Part shown: positions 1-10,860 of the stretch, piece by piece
Position numbering within the stretch: the stretch's first letter is position 1
How the letters are laid out: each line of letters starts with the position of its first letter
Made by a program: the position numbers and the translations under genes
Notes under the pieces: model-generated
What the model saw: the letters and a program-made list of their open reading frames with translations, nothing else
Told to the model about the DNA's origin: nothing
Databases searched by the model: none
Source of the DNA: Bretschneidera sinensis
Taxonomy: Eukaryota > Streptophyta > Magnoliopsida > Brassicales > Akaniaceae
Assembly: GCA_023935145.1 (NCBI GenBank)
Contig: CM043699.1
Location: forward strand, 69,505,638 to 69,569,637
DNA: 64,000 nt
Direction of reading: 5' to 3'

Positions 1-1
1 A

Positions 2-646
2 ACCATTGGGAGTTTGATGTACGCAATGGTCTGTACGAGACCATACATTGGCCATGCAGTAGGAGTTGTTAGCAGGTTTATGTCAAATCCAGGGAAAGCT
101 CATTGGGAAGCAGTAAAATGGATTTTGAGGTATCTACAAGGCACCACAGAGAAGTGTTTGTACTTTGGTAAGGGTGGCTTAAAAGCACAAGGCTATGTAG
201 ATGCAGATTTTGGAGGAAAAATCGATCACCGAAGAAGCACTACCGGTTATATATTCACTGTTGGAGTTACAGCTGTTAGTTGGATGTCACAGTTACAGAA
301 GATTGTCACTTTATCCACTACAGAGGCTAAGTATGTAGGAGTGACTAAAGCCAGTAAAGAGATGATATGGCTTCAAGGTTTATTAACTGAGTTGAGATTC
401 AAACAGGAGAAGAATATTATGCACAGTGATAGTCAAAGTGCGATATACTTGGCGAAGAATTCAACATTTCATTTCAGAACCAAGCATATTGGACTTCGTT
501 ATCACTTCATCAGATCTTTATTGGAAAATGAGGTGTTAATACTGGAGAAGATCCAAGGAAGCAAGAATCCAACGGATATGTTGACAAAGACGGTGGCTAT
601 TGACAAACTGAAGTTATGTTCAACTTCAGTTGGCCTACAAGAGTAA
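2..646 (+). CDS. Copia RT end and RNase H (partial, open to window start)
   Basis: This is the C-terminal part of a Copia Pol polyprotein, open from the first full codon to a TAA at 644-646. The motif YAMVCTRPYIGHAVGVVSRF is the conserved RT-to-RNase H linker. RNase H follows with YVDADFGG (first acidic residue), STTEAKYVG (the Glu), HSDSQSAIYLAKN (the second Asp) and the terminal TKHIGLRYHFIR and NPTDMLTK motifs. RNase H removes the RNA strand during minus-strand cDNA synthesis inside the virus-like particle. No stop or frameshift is visible in this 214-codon stretch, unlike most other Copia remnants here. The closest type by motif is the Tnt1/Tork-like group, which is an inference. The start is artificial because the frame enters from outside. 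Confidence 0.9.
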   Translation, partial: TIGSLMYAMVCTRPYIGHAVGVVSRFMSNPGKAHWEAVKWILRYLQGTTEKCLYFGKGGLKAQGYVDADFGGKIDHRRSTTGYIFTVGVTAVSWMSQLQKIVTLSTTEAKYVGVTKASKEMIWLQGLLTELRFKQEKNIMHSDSQSAIYLAKNSTFHFRTKHIGLRYHFIRSLLENEVLILEKIQGSKNPTDMLTKTVAIDKLKLCSTSVGLQE

Positions 647-721
647 CAAGACCAGAAAGATCTGCTGCATTGATCGATGTGTGAAGACAGATTGAAATCA
701 GTCTTCAAGTGGGAGATTGTC

Positions 722-820
722 AAAGGCTACCAATATTAATGGCAAGTTGGTGGAGACAAAGGCTGCCAATATTAATGCAAGTTGGTGGAGACAAAAGCTG
801 CCAATATTAATGCAAGTTGC
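722..820 (+). repeat. Tandem 35-bp repeat in the U3 of Copia-1
   Basis: There are three head-to-tail copies at 722-757, 758-792 and 793-820 (the last partial), each built around gccaatattaatgcaagttg and the first two ending ggtggagac. Repeated U3 modules of this kind often act as transcriptional enhancers in Copia LTRs (for example Tnt1), but activity here is inferred. Confidence 0.75.
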
Positions 821-930
821 CAAAATTAATTTGGGGAGGTGCCCAACTCTCAAGCTTTGTCATAAATTTTCTGCCCAGCTTTGTCAAAGGCTCCATAAAT
901 ACTTCCACCAACTTATTCGTTTTCTTGAGC

Positions 931-938
931 CTATAAAA
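931..938 (+). promoter_or_regulatory. TATA-like box in Copia-1 LTR
   Basis: The sequence ctataaaa lies about 210 bp into the LTR, downstream of the tandem repeat, where a U3 core promoter is expected. Confidence 0.45.
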
Positions 939-1211
939 TCCTTGGCTCTCATTTGTTCATTATCTGAGTGTAAAGAATTAGAGAGAGCTTGAGAGGAAAG
1001 CTTAAAAGAAAATTGAGTGTGGATTGTGAGTTGTAAGTGTTGTAAACACTTTGTATATTTTCTCCCTTCAGTAAAAACGATCTGCAGTAGGTCCAGAGAC
1101 GTAGGCACAATTGGCCGAACTTCGTTATCAAATTGTGTGTGTGTTATTTCCACTGTTATTTCACATTCTCACTAATCTGGTTTATAGGGAAATCTGCGTA
1201 ATTTCCCAACA

Positions 1212-3140
1212 TAATGGAGATGGCTCAAAGAGGAGTTGAATGCTTTCTTTAGTGATTTTCATAAACATAGAAGGTTAGTTAAAGAGATGAATTCTTTTAT
1301 TGCTTTAATTCCAAAAATTTTGTGCCCTTCGGGTATTGGTGACTCAGGTCAATCAATCTTATAGGAAGCATATATAAGATTTTGGCTAAGGCATTGGCTA
1401 ATAGGGTGAAGAAGGTTATGAAGGGTTTAATTAGTAATAATCAGACTGCCTTTGTTGATGGAAGACAAATTACTGACAGCATTATGATTGCAAATGAGGT
1501 TGTAGATTTTAAGAAGAAATAGAGGAAGAAATGAGCATTATTTAAGGTTGATTTCGAGAAGGCATATGACAGTATTGATTGAAAAAAATTAGATTACATT
1601 GTGGGAATTATGGGGTTTCTAACAAAATGGCGTGCTTGGATTGGAGAATGTTTATCAACGGCTTCAGTTTCAGTGTTAGTTAATGGTTCGCCTACTAATC
1701 AGTTTTCAATGAAGAGGGGATTGAGGCAAGGTGATGCTTTGTCTCCTTTTCTGTTTAATATAGTGGATGAGGGTTTTTCGGTGCTGATTAAAAAGGCAGT
1801 GGGTTTGAATTGTTAAGAGGGATTCAAATTAATAGACTGCAAATCACTCACCTCCAATTTGCAGATGATACAATGTGTTTCTGCAATGGAAATCAAGAGG
1901 AATTGTTGAATGTAAAAATAACTCTTAGATGCTTTGAAGTTCTCTGGTTTGAGAGTTATTTTTTATAAGAGCTGTTTAGTTGAGATAGGGGTGGAGAATG
2001 ATAAAGTCTGTAGTTGGGTTGATCAAATGAAGCGTAGAGTTCAATGCCTTCCATTAAAATATCTATAGGTTCTCTTTGGGTGCCAATCCAAAATCAAATT
2101 CTTCTTGGATCCCTATGATTGAAAGGTTCAGGAAAAGATTTGCGAACTAGAAGAAACAACATTTATCCTTTGGAGAACGAGTGACTTTGATTAAGTCTGC
2201 ACTTAATAATCTCCCTATCTATTATATGTCTATTTTCAAATTGGCAATAGGTGTCAGTATGTAGCTTGACAAACTACATTGGAATTTTTTATGGGATGGC
2301 AAAAGTAATCGTAAAAAATTCATCTTGTCAGGTGGGAAAAAGGTTTATAAAAGTAAGAGGAATGGTGGCCTTGGGGTGGGAAAATTGGAGGATAAAAATG
2401 CAGCAATACTGTTTAAACGGTATCGGAAATTTTCATTAGAGAAGAATTTGCTTTGGAGAAATTTGGTGGTTGCAAAATATGGATATTCAGAAAACGGTTT
2501 AGTACTAGTTTGTAATAGAAGGGTTAATTTCTCTAGTGTTTGGATGAATATCATGTGTGGAATTCAATTAAGTCATAAGTATGAAGAGGTGGTTAATAAA
2601 GGGTTAAGTATGAGCTTAGGGAATGGGGAAAGGGTTATGTTTTGGCAAGATAAATGGTCTGGTGATGAGGTTCTAAGAGTAAAATTTCCTCGAATTTATT
2701 CTCTAGTGTGTAATAAATAAAGGAAAGTTTGTGAGTTTGGTAGATGGGTGGGCAACAAAGTGGGAATGGTTGATTGAGCTAAGAAGAAATCTCTTCGATG
2801 GGAAAAAGGAACAATGGGAGGAAATGCGCAGGTTATTAAATTTGATGATTCTAAGAAAAGTGAAAGAAGATAGAAGCACTTGAAAATTGTGTCAATGGAA
2901 GATACTCAATTAAATCTTTTGCCATGCAGTTGAAGGTTTATCTGATGGTGTGATAATAGTAGAAGGCACGGTTTGGAAAGGGTTGGTTCCTCCTAAGGTG
3001 GTGTGTTTTTGTTGGTAGGTGTTAAAAGGAAAAGTGGCAATGAGTAAGGAATTAAAAAAACGCAGGTGCTTGGCTGGTAACAATGAATATTGTTCTATAT
3101 GTGATAATGGTGTGGAATCTGTAAATAATCTTTGTGAGTT
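1212..3140 (+). pseudogene. LINE ORF2 remnant: reverse transcriptase and zf-RVT region
   Basis: The translated fragments spell a plant L1 RT across several frames. They include a SINLIGSIYKILAKALANRV-like block near 1345-1410, NQTAFVDGRQITDSI near 1440-1490, the first catalytic Asp block (VDFEKAYDSID) near 1548-1580, SVLVNGSPTNQFSMKRGLRQ and GDALSPFLF near 1668-1755, and the catalytic FADD (LQFADDTMCF) near 1851-1880. A thumb region and a GGLGVGKLEDKNAAILFK block (2325-2720) follow, then the zf-RVT part (VPPKVVCFCW, CSICDNGVESVNNL) near 2990-3140. In-frame stops (for example near 1521, 1580 and 1815) and frameshifts make it non-functional. The endonuclease and ORF1 are absent. Confidence 0.85.
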
Positions 3141-3148
3141 GTGAGAAG

Positions 3149-4166
3149 CAGAGACTGGAGCCAGAAATTTTTTTAAAGGGTTGGCAAATTTATATTTATA
3201 TATTTTCTTATGTGGGTTAAAAAGGATTATAAAACAAACAATTCAAAAGTAACATTAAGAAAAAAAAAATCAATATCTTGAAAGTTTTTTTTTTTTTTTT
3301 CATTCATTGTTTATGTTAAAATTCATAGTGAGAGTACAAAAATATATGATAAAAAGAAAATATATATAAAGAATAAAACAATAGATTTAAAGATCTTTTA
3401 AAAAAGTAAAAGAAGGTTTCGAGCAAGGATACATTTCATGTCTATGGTAAAATTATTTGTACTAAACGTATCATTTGAGTGAAAGTCCAACAATTATGAT
3501 TCTCAAAAATGAAAAATAACCTTAAAAACCAACAAGATACTAACCAAAAATTTATTAATTTTTCTCAATGATGTGTTGGTATCCTGATCCAGAACCTCTT
3601 GGGTATTTGTTTTCAATTCCTTTTAATATCTTTGACATTATGTTTGATAATATAAAATTAGGTTTGGAATTGGAATTTTTGTGAAATTATGTTATTTTCA
3701 GCATTTTTACCTGTAAAAAAACTATGAAACCACTTCAATTCCAATTTCAAGTTTCAAATCTAAACTGTCGTAAACAACGTAAAATTTAAAAATATTTTAA
3801 ATATTTTGAAAACAAATGAAGGGACACTTGGTTCCACACTTTTAGAAAGATTTGTTATTATGTTATTAATCTATTTAATTCCAATAAAACAATCCAATTA
3901 TATGCTTCAATATAGGAAAAGAAATAAAAAGAATGATACAATTTATTTAATAATTAAACTTTGATAGGATACTTGAATTTTTATTATAGCTAATGTTTTA
4001 TCATATAAAATGGTTGTTTCTCTGGTCAGCATAGATCTTTTTATGAGTAGGCAGCAAGTAAGAAATGAAAACCACATTTTGATTGTCTCAGATATAAGCA
4101 TAGAAGCTTTGAGAATTTTGAAGCCGAGGGCGAACGACCCCCATAAATTAAGGTGGCTCCACCCTG
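3149..4166. mobile_element. Non-autonomous hAT-like DNA transposon with 8-bp TSD
   Basis: The left end is cagagactggagccag and the right end, read in reverse complement, is cagggtggagcc, so both ends share a degenerate CAG-x-GGAGCCA inverted repeat. This resembles known plant hAT termini. The flanking 8-mers gtgagaag (3141-3148) and gtcagaag (4167-4174) match at 7 of 8 positions, as expected for the 8-bp hAT target duplication. The 1018-bp interior is very AT-rich with no transposase frame. The element splits the zf-RVT region of LINE-1, and the LINE coding sense resumes at VWGLYMQWW immediately after it. Confidence 0.8.
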
Positions 4167-4965
4167 GTCAGAAGGTATGTCGTATTTGGGGATTGTATAT
4201 GCAGTGGTGAGGTGTTTTGTGGGTGGATCCTAGATCTGTTCAAGAGCTTTATGTAAACTTGGAATGTCTCTTTTCAAATTTTTGTACGAAAAGGTTATGG
4301 CATATATCTTTTTATGTAGTAATTTGGTTAGCAAGGAATGGTGTTGTTTTCCATAGTAAGAGAAATGAGGTTGGTGAAGTTTTAGATTTAGTGAAGATAA
4401 GGGTGGTGTCGTGGTTCAAAGCAATGGATAATGAAGTTAATTATTCAATGGTGGGAAATGCTTCATGATATTGATAAGGTCAAAGTATATGAGTGTTGGG
4501 TGCAACCAAAAAAGGATGTGTAGGTTTCCTCCTTTAGTTAATGGCTTAAAGTTCAATGTGGATGGGTCTACTAAGGGAAAACTTTGTCCAACGAGGTTAG
4601 GAGGTGTGCTTCGTAATGAGATAAGGTCTGTGTTGGGGATGTTTTCAATCAACATTGGGGTAGCAGAGTCAAATTTGATTGAGTTGATAGTTGTGAAGGA
4701 GGCTCTGATTTTTGGTGAGAAAATGGAGTTGGGTAAGTACAAGGAGTTAATTATTGAAAGCGATTCGAAAGTTGTGATTTCATGGTTATTAGAGAAGGAA
4801 AAGGTGTCATGGAAGTATAACTCAATGTTCAATTTGATTGGAAATTCTATTGAACGTTTGATCCTAATTTCTTTTTGTCACGTTAGCAGGGAGGCAAATC
4901 ATATGGCTGATCATCTAACACAAATGAGGGTTGGGAGAAGTAAAAATCTTATTGCTTGTCTGTAG
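4167..4965 (+). pseudogene. LINE ORF2 remnant: C-terminal RNase H (RVT_3 type)
   Basis: This continues the LINE-1 coding sense after the hAT-like insertion. The first part (VWGLYMQWW, then WHISFYVVIWLARNGVVFH) is the usual end of the zf-RVT region. RNase H follows with LKFNVDGSTKGKLCPTRLGG (first Asp), AESNLIELIVVKEAL (Glu), IIESDSKVVISWL (second Asp) and CHVSREANHMADHLTQ (the HxxREAN and final Asp). The last frame (4465-4965) is open for 166 codons and ends TAG, so the RNase H module is better preserved than the RT. This domain is typical of plant L1 LINEs. Frame changes near 4215 and 4465 separate it from the upstream part. Confidence 0.85.
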
Positions 4966-5050
4966 ATATTGTCGTCTGCTGATTTTATGGTTTTAGCTTT
5001 TTCTATTGTGTCATTGGGGCAGATAGTATGGAGTTTGAATGAGTTGTTTG

Positions 5051-5304
5051 TGAATGATTTGAGACCTATCAATTATACGAATAATAAACAAAAATAATAA
5101 TAAGACACGATATACTCAGGCTCACCCCATAATAGAGCTACGTCCTACCCGAAGTTTCACTATAATCAACCTCTCAAATCTCTCATTATAATGTGCGCTC
5201 AATATATAGAGATTATTTATAAGGAACCTAAGACGCCCTAATTAAGGTTTCCACCCTGCTGCAAAACCACGGCTATTCATGGAAAGTATGCACCAAATCT
5301 AAAA
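5051..5304 (-). repeat. 3' LTR of Copia-C (internally deleted)
   Basis: This copy aligns with the right LTR from its outer end (tgaatgattt, 5051) to ggctattca (5279). It then jumps to the equivalent of the first 20 or so bases of the 5' LTR, next to the polypurine tract (agtgggaga on the minus strand). About 110 bp of U3 is missing relative to the 5' LTR. Confidence 0.75.
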
Positions 5305-6723
5305 ATCTCCCACTTGGTAAATACTTCACACACATGGAAAACTTCCCAAAACTCTGTTTCTTTAAGCCCATCTCAGTAGCATACCGCTCAAACTTCGCTA
5401 GACTAACTGCCTTAGTCAAGAAATCTGCGTTGTTCATTGTTGTATTGACTTTCTCCAAGATTATCACATTCTCTTCAATCTTTTCCCGGATGAAGTGATA
5501 CTGGATATCAATGTGTTTCGTCCGTGAATGAAATGCAGGATTCTTTGCTAAGAAGATAACATCTTGATTATCGCATTTCACCTTCACTACTCCTTGTTTA
5601 AACCCAAGCTTAGCGCACAACCTTTAAAGCCAAACCGTTTCCTTTCCAGCATGAGTTATTGCCATATACTCTGCTTCTATGGATGAAAGAGAAACAACAT
5701 TTTGCCTCTTACTCATCGCCCTGCCAAACAGATTGAACACATCCACTTGTAGACCTCTTGCTGTCAATATCTCTTCCCCAATCAGCATCAATCGATCCTA
5801 TAATATCAAGATTCTTCTCACCTCCCATACCATCCTATAATATCAAGATTCTTCTCACCTCCCATACCTCCATAACACAACGTAAACTGTGACGTGCCAC
5901 GAAGATATCTAATAACTCTCTTCATTGCAATCCAATGCTCTTTCCTAAGATTAGACATATATCTGTTCAATACTCCTATTGCTTGGGCAATATCTGGTCT
6001 AGTACACACCATGGCGTACATCAAGCTTCCAACCACACTAGCATAAGGTACGTGTGCCATCTCTTTAGCTTCTTTCTCCATCTTTGGACATTGTTCCGTT
6101 GATAACTTGGTTCCCAAAGGTATCGGAGTCCCTACCGGCTTGCTATCAGGCATGTTAAATTTCTTCAACACTTCTTCAATATACTTTTTCTAACTTAGCC
6201 ATAGTTTTCGTTTTTCATGATCCCTCTTTATCTGCATACCCAAGATAAAGTTTGTTCGCCCTAGGTCTTTCGTATCAAATTGTCTTGCCAACGATGCCTT
6301 CATAGTGCTAATCGTCTTCCTATTATTTCCAATCAACAACATATCATCAACGTACAAGGTTAAAATGACAAAATCAATCCCTAGCCTTTTCACATAGAAG
6401 CAGTGATCAACATAGCTACGAGTGAACCCAAGCTAAATGGTATATGTGTCAAACTTTTGGTACCACATCTGTGGTGACTACTTTAGTTCGTACAAGGACT
6501 TCTTCAATGTACGAACTAGCTCTTCCTTGCCTTTGCTCACAAAGCCATCAAAATGTTTCATATAAATTTCCTCCTCTAAGTCCCCATGAAGCAAAGCTGT
6601 CTTCACATCTAGTTGCTCGACCTCTAGATCATAAGCAACTGCTATGGATAAGACAAATATGATAGATGTCAACTTTGCTACCGGGAAAAATATCTCACCA
6701 TAGTCAATTCCCTCTATTTGCAA
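5273..6723 (-). pseudogene. Copia-C RT and RNase H remnant
   Basis: On the minus strand, RT begins near 6723 with GIDYGEIFFPVAKLTSI and LDVKTALLHGDLEEEIYM. The catalytic block LTLYVDDMLLIGN is near 6340-6370, and FILGMQIKRDHEKRKLWLS follows. The RT end (SLMYAMVCTRPDIAQAIGVL) is near 5985-6025, and RNase H is represented by VKCDNQDVIFLAKNPAFHSR and TKHIDIQYHFIREKIEENV before the frame runs into the LTR. Breaks lie near 6480-6395, 6189-6171 and 5818-5620, and a 40-bp direct repeat near 5815-5860 disrupts the RNase H start. The protein would synthesise cDNA in the virus-like particle; this copy cannot. Confidence 0.85.
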
Positions 6724-6894
6724 GTACCCCTTTACAACGAGACATGCCTTGTACTTTTCTATTATTCAATCTGCATTTGTTTTCTTCTTGAAAACCTATT
6801 TGCACCCAATTACCTTCCTATCACTAGGAATTTTCACAAGGCTCCATGTTTCATTCCTGTCTCATGCTTGTATCTCATCTTTCATAGCATGCTC

Positions 6895-8660
6895 TCATAG
6901 ATTTGCATTCTTCGAGGTCCTCGCCTTTTTCACTGTGCTAGGATCATCACCAGTAATATTTAAAGCATATAATGTTCTACAAGCACGAGGATAATACCTA
7001 ACAGGTGGTTTCCTAATATGTGTAGATCTCCTCATGACCGGCGTTATCTCCACCCTCGAGCCAGCGCCTGAATCCTCATCCTCCACATCAGAAACATGAA
7101 TGTCGTACTCAGACCCAACTGACTCAGAATCTAAAGTATCCGGTGCAGTATGTAAGGTAGTCTCCCACTCTCTATCTCTTGAGCTAAGATCAATCTGAAC
7201 CTGCTTTGACTGTTCCGGTACATCATAGACAGCCACCACATCCCTTTTTTGTTTCTCTGAACACGAAATCTCTATTGAAAATTGTACTCCTATTTTCTGG
7301 ATTCCATAGCTTGTACCCCTTGACCCCATTCTTGTAACCAATGAAAATGCACTTCATTGAGTTGTTGTCAAGTTTATTCCTCCTTTCTTTTGGCACAAGC
7401 ATATAAGCATCACACCCAAACACTATAACATAAGCCAAACTCGGCTTCTTCCTGAATAATGCCTCAAATGGTGTCTGATCCTGCAAAGCTGATGTAGGTG
7501 ACTTATTCTTCAGATAACATGTCGTAGCCGTTGTCTCTACCCAAAACTCCGACTCCAAGTCTGCACAACTCAACATACTCCTTGATTTCTTCATGAGTGT
7601 GCGATTGAGTCTCTCAACCACCCCATTCTGTTGAGGTTTATATGGAGTTATTTTTTTGTCTTCCAATGCTTCTTGCCACACAAAATTGCCTAAACTTGTT
7701 TGAGAAAAATTCTCCTCCATTATCTGTTCTTAGTACCTTTAATTTTACTTTCATCTAATTGTCTACCAATGCTTTAAACTCATGGAACTTATCAAATGCT
7801 TCACCTTTACTCTTAATGAAGTATATCCATGCATACCTTGAAAAAGCATCAATGAAAAGGGATGTAATACCTTGATTTTCTAGGAGATTGGATCGGAACT
7901 AGCCCAAAGACATCACTATGTATCAAATCCAGAATACCTTTCACCCTCGTGCCAGCAGACTTAAAACTCACACGGTTCTGCTTGCCATGTAGACAACTCT
8001 CACAGAAACCGAATCCCATGGAGCAATCTGGTACTCCCTTCACCATCTGCTTTGACGATAAAGTAGATAGTTCCTTTTCACCGATATGCCTAAGCCTCTG
8101 ATGCCACAACATAGAGGACTTAACCTCATCATCATTCATCTTCTCAGAGATAAAACTTCCATTGCACTGACTTTGTACTGTACTTCCTAACAACTCATAC
8201 AATGTACCATACCGAACACCTTGTGCAATTACTAGCGATCCATGAGTCATCTTGCATAAATTTTTGTCACAGCTTAAATTCACTCCCCCATCCATCATCT
8301 TGCTGACTGACATCAGGTTCCTATTGAGACCTGGAATATGCATCATGCCTGGAAATGTCCTGACCGTCCCATCATCCATCTTCAACTTCACCTTCCCACG
8401 ACCAATAATTTTCACTAGAGAGTTATGTCCTAATAAAACGTTTCCCTCATCAAAGATTTCATACTCACGACACCAGTCCCCGTGAGGTGTCATGTGAAAG
8501 GATGCATCTGTGTCAATTATCCAAACATTTTTATCTGACTAAGTCAAACAGGACGCCAGATATAAGTCACCAACATCATCATCCTGGTTCTTGTTTCCTA
8601 AAGCTGATATCTCGCCAGTCCGCTTTTTAGGGTTCACACTCTTACTTATGCAATCCTTCT
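6895..8660 (-). pseudogene. Copia-C protease, integrase and integrase-RT linker remnant
   Basis: On the minus strand a CCHC-like knuckle (near 8640-8695) leads to the protease motif IIDTDASFHMT near 8490-8525, where the usual DTG reads DTD. GAG-pre-integrase follows with SSMLWHQRLRHIGEKELSTL and CESCLHGKQNRVSF (the HHCC zinc site), then LDLIHSDVFGLV (first integrase Asp). A break near 7850-7725 removes the second Asp region; KPQQNGVVERLNRTLM and YKLWNPENRSTIFNRDFVF are in the next frame (7223-7720). A linker rich in Asp, Glu and Ser (6895-7341) ends HIRKPPVRYYP, the usual lead into RT. Integrase would join cDNA to the host chromosome. Stops and a frameshift near 7300 disable it. Confidence 0.85.
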
Positions 8661-8685
8661 TCAGATGTCCGGGCTTCCTACACTT

Positions 8686-9434
8686 CTAACACTTCAACCC
8701 AGATTTATTCCTACTTTTCGATCTTCCCTTAGACTTGGGTTTATCACCAAACCTCTTGTAGTCTCTATCATGGGTTTGCTCTCTCACAGATAAGGCTTCC
8801 TTCGATGAGTTCTCTGTACCCTGCCGCCTCATCTCCTTAAACAATAAGGTTGCCAGCACATTCTCAAATGACAAATCAGTCGTACCACTACCAATCGCAA
8901 CTACTAAGTAATCCCACGAATCAGGCAGTGAACAAAGTAGTGTAAAAGGCTTATCGTCATCCGTCACATCAACACTGAAAGACAATAACGGACATATCAA
9001 AGTGTTGAACTCATGTAGATGAAAAGAGAAAAAATCACCCTCAGTCATTCGAAGTTTGTACAACTCCTTCCGCAGAAACAGTTTGTTTACACGAGATTTA
9101 ATTTGATAAAAACTTTCTAGAGTTCTTTCACAGTCTTCTCTCCAGAAACATTTATCAGGACAAACTCAGCCAGGAATAGTCGAATTAGATTTTGTGCCTT
9201 CCGATCGAGCTTCTCCCACTCCGTGATGGCCGCTGAAGATGATGTCAAAACCACTACCAGTGACGCTGCCTTTACCATGGATGCTACCGTCATGCTCATC
9301 GTACTTTTCGGCATCTCATCGACTATCACCATCCACAGGTCTCTGTCCACAAGTAGATCTTCCATCTTCAGTTTCTACAACTCGAAGCTCTTCCCTCCGA
9401 ACTTTTCGATTTCAATCTGTGATCCAATCGACAT
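8686..9434 (-). pseudogene. Copia-C gag remnant
   Basis: The likely start is the ATG at 9434 (minus strand), about 30 bases after the PBS, giving MSIGSQIEIEKFGGKSFEL, then an in-frame TAG where a Trp is usual, then KMEDLLVDRDLW. The second half (8686-9063) contains LHEFNTLICPLLSFSVDVTD and PDSWDYLVVAIGSGTTDLSF, which match the UBN2-type Copia gag fold. A basic tail (KRFGDKPKSKGRSKSRNKSG) precedes the zinc knuckle. A stop and frameshift lie near 9117-9063. Confidence 0.8.
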
Positions 9435-9461
9435 CTATGATCTTTAATCCTCGAACACAAG

Positions 9462-9473
9462 GCTTTGATACCA
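9462..9473 (-). other. Primer-binding site of Copia-C
   Basis: On the minus strand TGGTATCAAAGC lies two bases after the 5' LTR end. It differs at one base from the plant initiator tRNA-Met complement TGGTATCAGAGC. Confidence 0.85.
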
Positions 9474-9475
9474 AT

Positions 9476-9844
9476 TGAACAATTCGAGATTTGTCAATCA
9501 CACGAATAATAAACAGAAAGAAAATAATAAGACACGATATACTCAGGTTCACCCCAGAATAGGGCTACATCCTGCCAAAAGTTTCACTATAATCAACATC
9601 TCAAATCTCTCATTACAATCTGCGCTCAGTACATAGAGAGTATTTATAAGTAACTTAAGACCCCCTAATTAGGGTTTTCGCTCAGTTGCAAAACCACGGC
9701 TATTCATGAGCTCAAGCTCAAACCGTCAAGCAAAAAACTATATCCAAAACATGTACAGACCCAAACTACTCATCAAAGAGTGGGACCCCATGGTCGTCGG
9801 AGGTTCTTCAGATCTAGACCCGTGAAGGATGCACAACTCTAACA
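9476..9844 (-). repeat. 5' LTR of Copia-C
   Basis: The LTR is 369 bp. On the minus strand it starts TGTTAGAGTTGTGCAT and ends TTGTTCA next to the PBS. It is longer than its 3' partner, which has lost about 110 bp. Confidence 0.85.
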
Positions 9845-10860
9845 GTTTGTTTGTCTATATGCTAGAAAATGGTTTACATAATGGTTGGAAAATCACCTCT
9901 GCATTTAGTGTGACGGTGCTTGTGAATATACTCTTAGGGTGATGAGGCTCAGAAGGTGGAGAGGAAGAAGGTGGAGAGGAAGTAAAGAAGATTGAGCAAT
10001 TAGAGTTTTTTGGTTCTCAAAATTTCTTAGTGATGTTATCAATTTTGCAGATGCCCCTACAAAGCTTCACAGATCTTGCATTGTAACTGATTTTGTGGTG
10101 TGGTAATTTGATGCGGGCTTGGATGTCTTTTTCTGGTGTTTATTATGGATGTTTTAATTTTTATTGACTTTGAACAACACTGCCTCAGTGAGTTTGACGG
10201 ACGAAACACATCAAGTATCACTTGCTAAAAATATTATAATATAAATTTTTAGTGAAGCTAATAATTAACAAATTACTATATTTTCCGTTGCTATTAGATG
10301 AACCAGCCAAAGAAAAACATACTTCTAACTAGTTTGTACATGTTAGATATTAAGGCTGTATATATATTTAAAAAAAATAATTCCATCTACAAATTTTCAT
10401 TTTCATTTTCGTTTTGTTTTTTTTTAATTTCTCTTCAGATTTTCCTTACCGCAATTATTTAGGATTTAAAAAAGAGAGTACGAAAATGTGGGTGATAATT
10501 GAAAAGTTATTTGGTGACCACAGCAAAAATTAACTAAGATCATATGTTGTATGCACTTGTTAATGAGCTATATATATATATATATATATACTTTTCTTTT
10601 TCAGTCTAATTATAGTAGTTAGTCGCAAGAGTAGCAAACTGTTTACATATTGTGAAGAAGTTAATTACGCTATGGATAAAGTAATATTAGTTGATAGATA
10701 AAAGCTAAATGTTGCTAACTTGTTGATTAGCTGACAACTTCCTTCTTTCTTTTAAGTTTCCATTTTTTCTTCAATAATCATAATATTTGTATAACTTTTT
10801 TTTATTGAATTATAATTTGTTTTTTATTATTTAGTATTATTTTTCCTTTTTAAATTTCAG

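Larger units (their letters stand above)
1..1211 (+). mobile_element. Copia-1, 3' part of a Ty1/Copia LTR retrotransposon
   Basis: This is the 3' end of a Copia element whose 5' part lies outside the window. It holds the end of the RT/RNase H reading frame, a short 3' spacer, a purine-rich tract (707-717, caagtgggaga) and a TG...CA LTR (718-1211). LINE coding sequence starts at the base after the LTR, so Copia-1 inserted into LINE-1. The target duplication cannot be checked because the 5' LTR is missing. Confidence 0.9.
718..1211 (+). repeat. 3' LTR of Copia-1
   Basis: The LTR is 494 bp, starts tgtcaaagg directly after the polypurine tract and ends cccaaca directly before LINE sequence. It carries a TATA-like box near 931 and three imperfect copies of a 35-bp unit near its start. 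Confidence 0.85.
5051..9844 (-). mobile_element. Copia-C: Ty1/Copia retrotransposon in LINE-1
   Basis: The element is bounded by tgaatgattt on the left and ctctaaca on the right, with the 5-bp duplication gtttg on both sides (5046-5050 and 9845-9849). Read on the minus strand, the order is 5' LTR (9476-9844), PBS, gag, protease, integrase, RT, RNase H, polypurine tract, 3' LTR (5051 to about 5304). The order protease-integrase-RT defines Copia. All coding regions carry stops or frameshifts. Confidence 0.92.
1212..10210 (+). mobile_element. LINE-1: decayed plant L1-type LINE, split by two insertions and one 5' invasion
   Basis: LINE sequence runs 1212-3148, 4167-5050 and 9845 to about 10210. 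It is interrupted by a hAT-like element (3149-4166) and by Copia-C (5051-9844), and Copia-1 cut off its 5' part. The remaining coding order is RT, zinc-binding zf-RVT region, then RNase H, as in plant L1 ORF2. The 3' untranslated part resumes at 9845 after the target duplication gtttg. The 3' end near 10210 is approximate; no clear poly(A) tail or target duplication was found. Confidence 0.85.

Noticed and set aside
728..820. CRISPR-like repeat
   Set aside because: The copies are contiguous, imperfect and lie in an LTR of a plant element. A tandem repeat, not spaced repeats.
4010..4210. 66-codon frame at the hAT/LINE border
   Set aside because: It crosses the hAT end and the target duplication, so it is a chance fusion.
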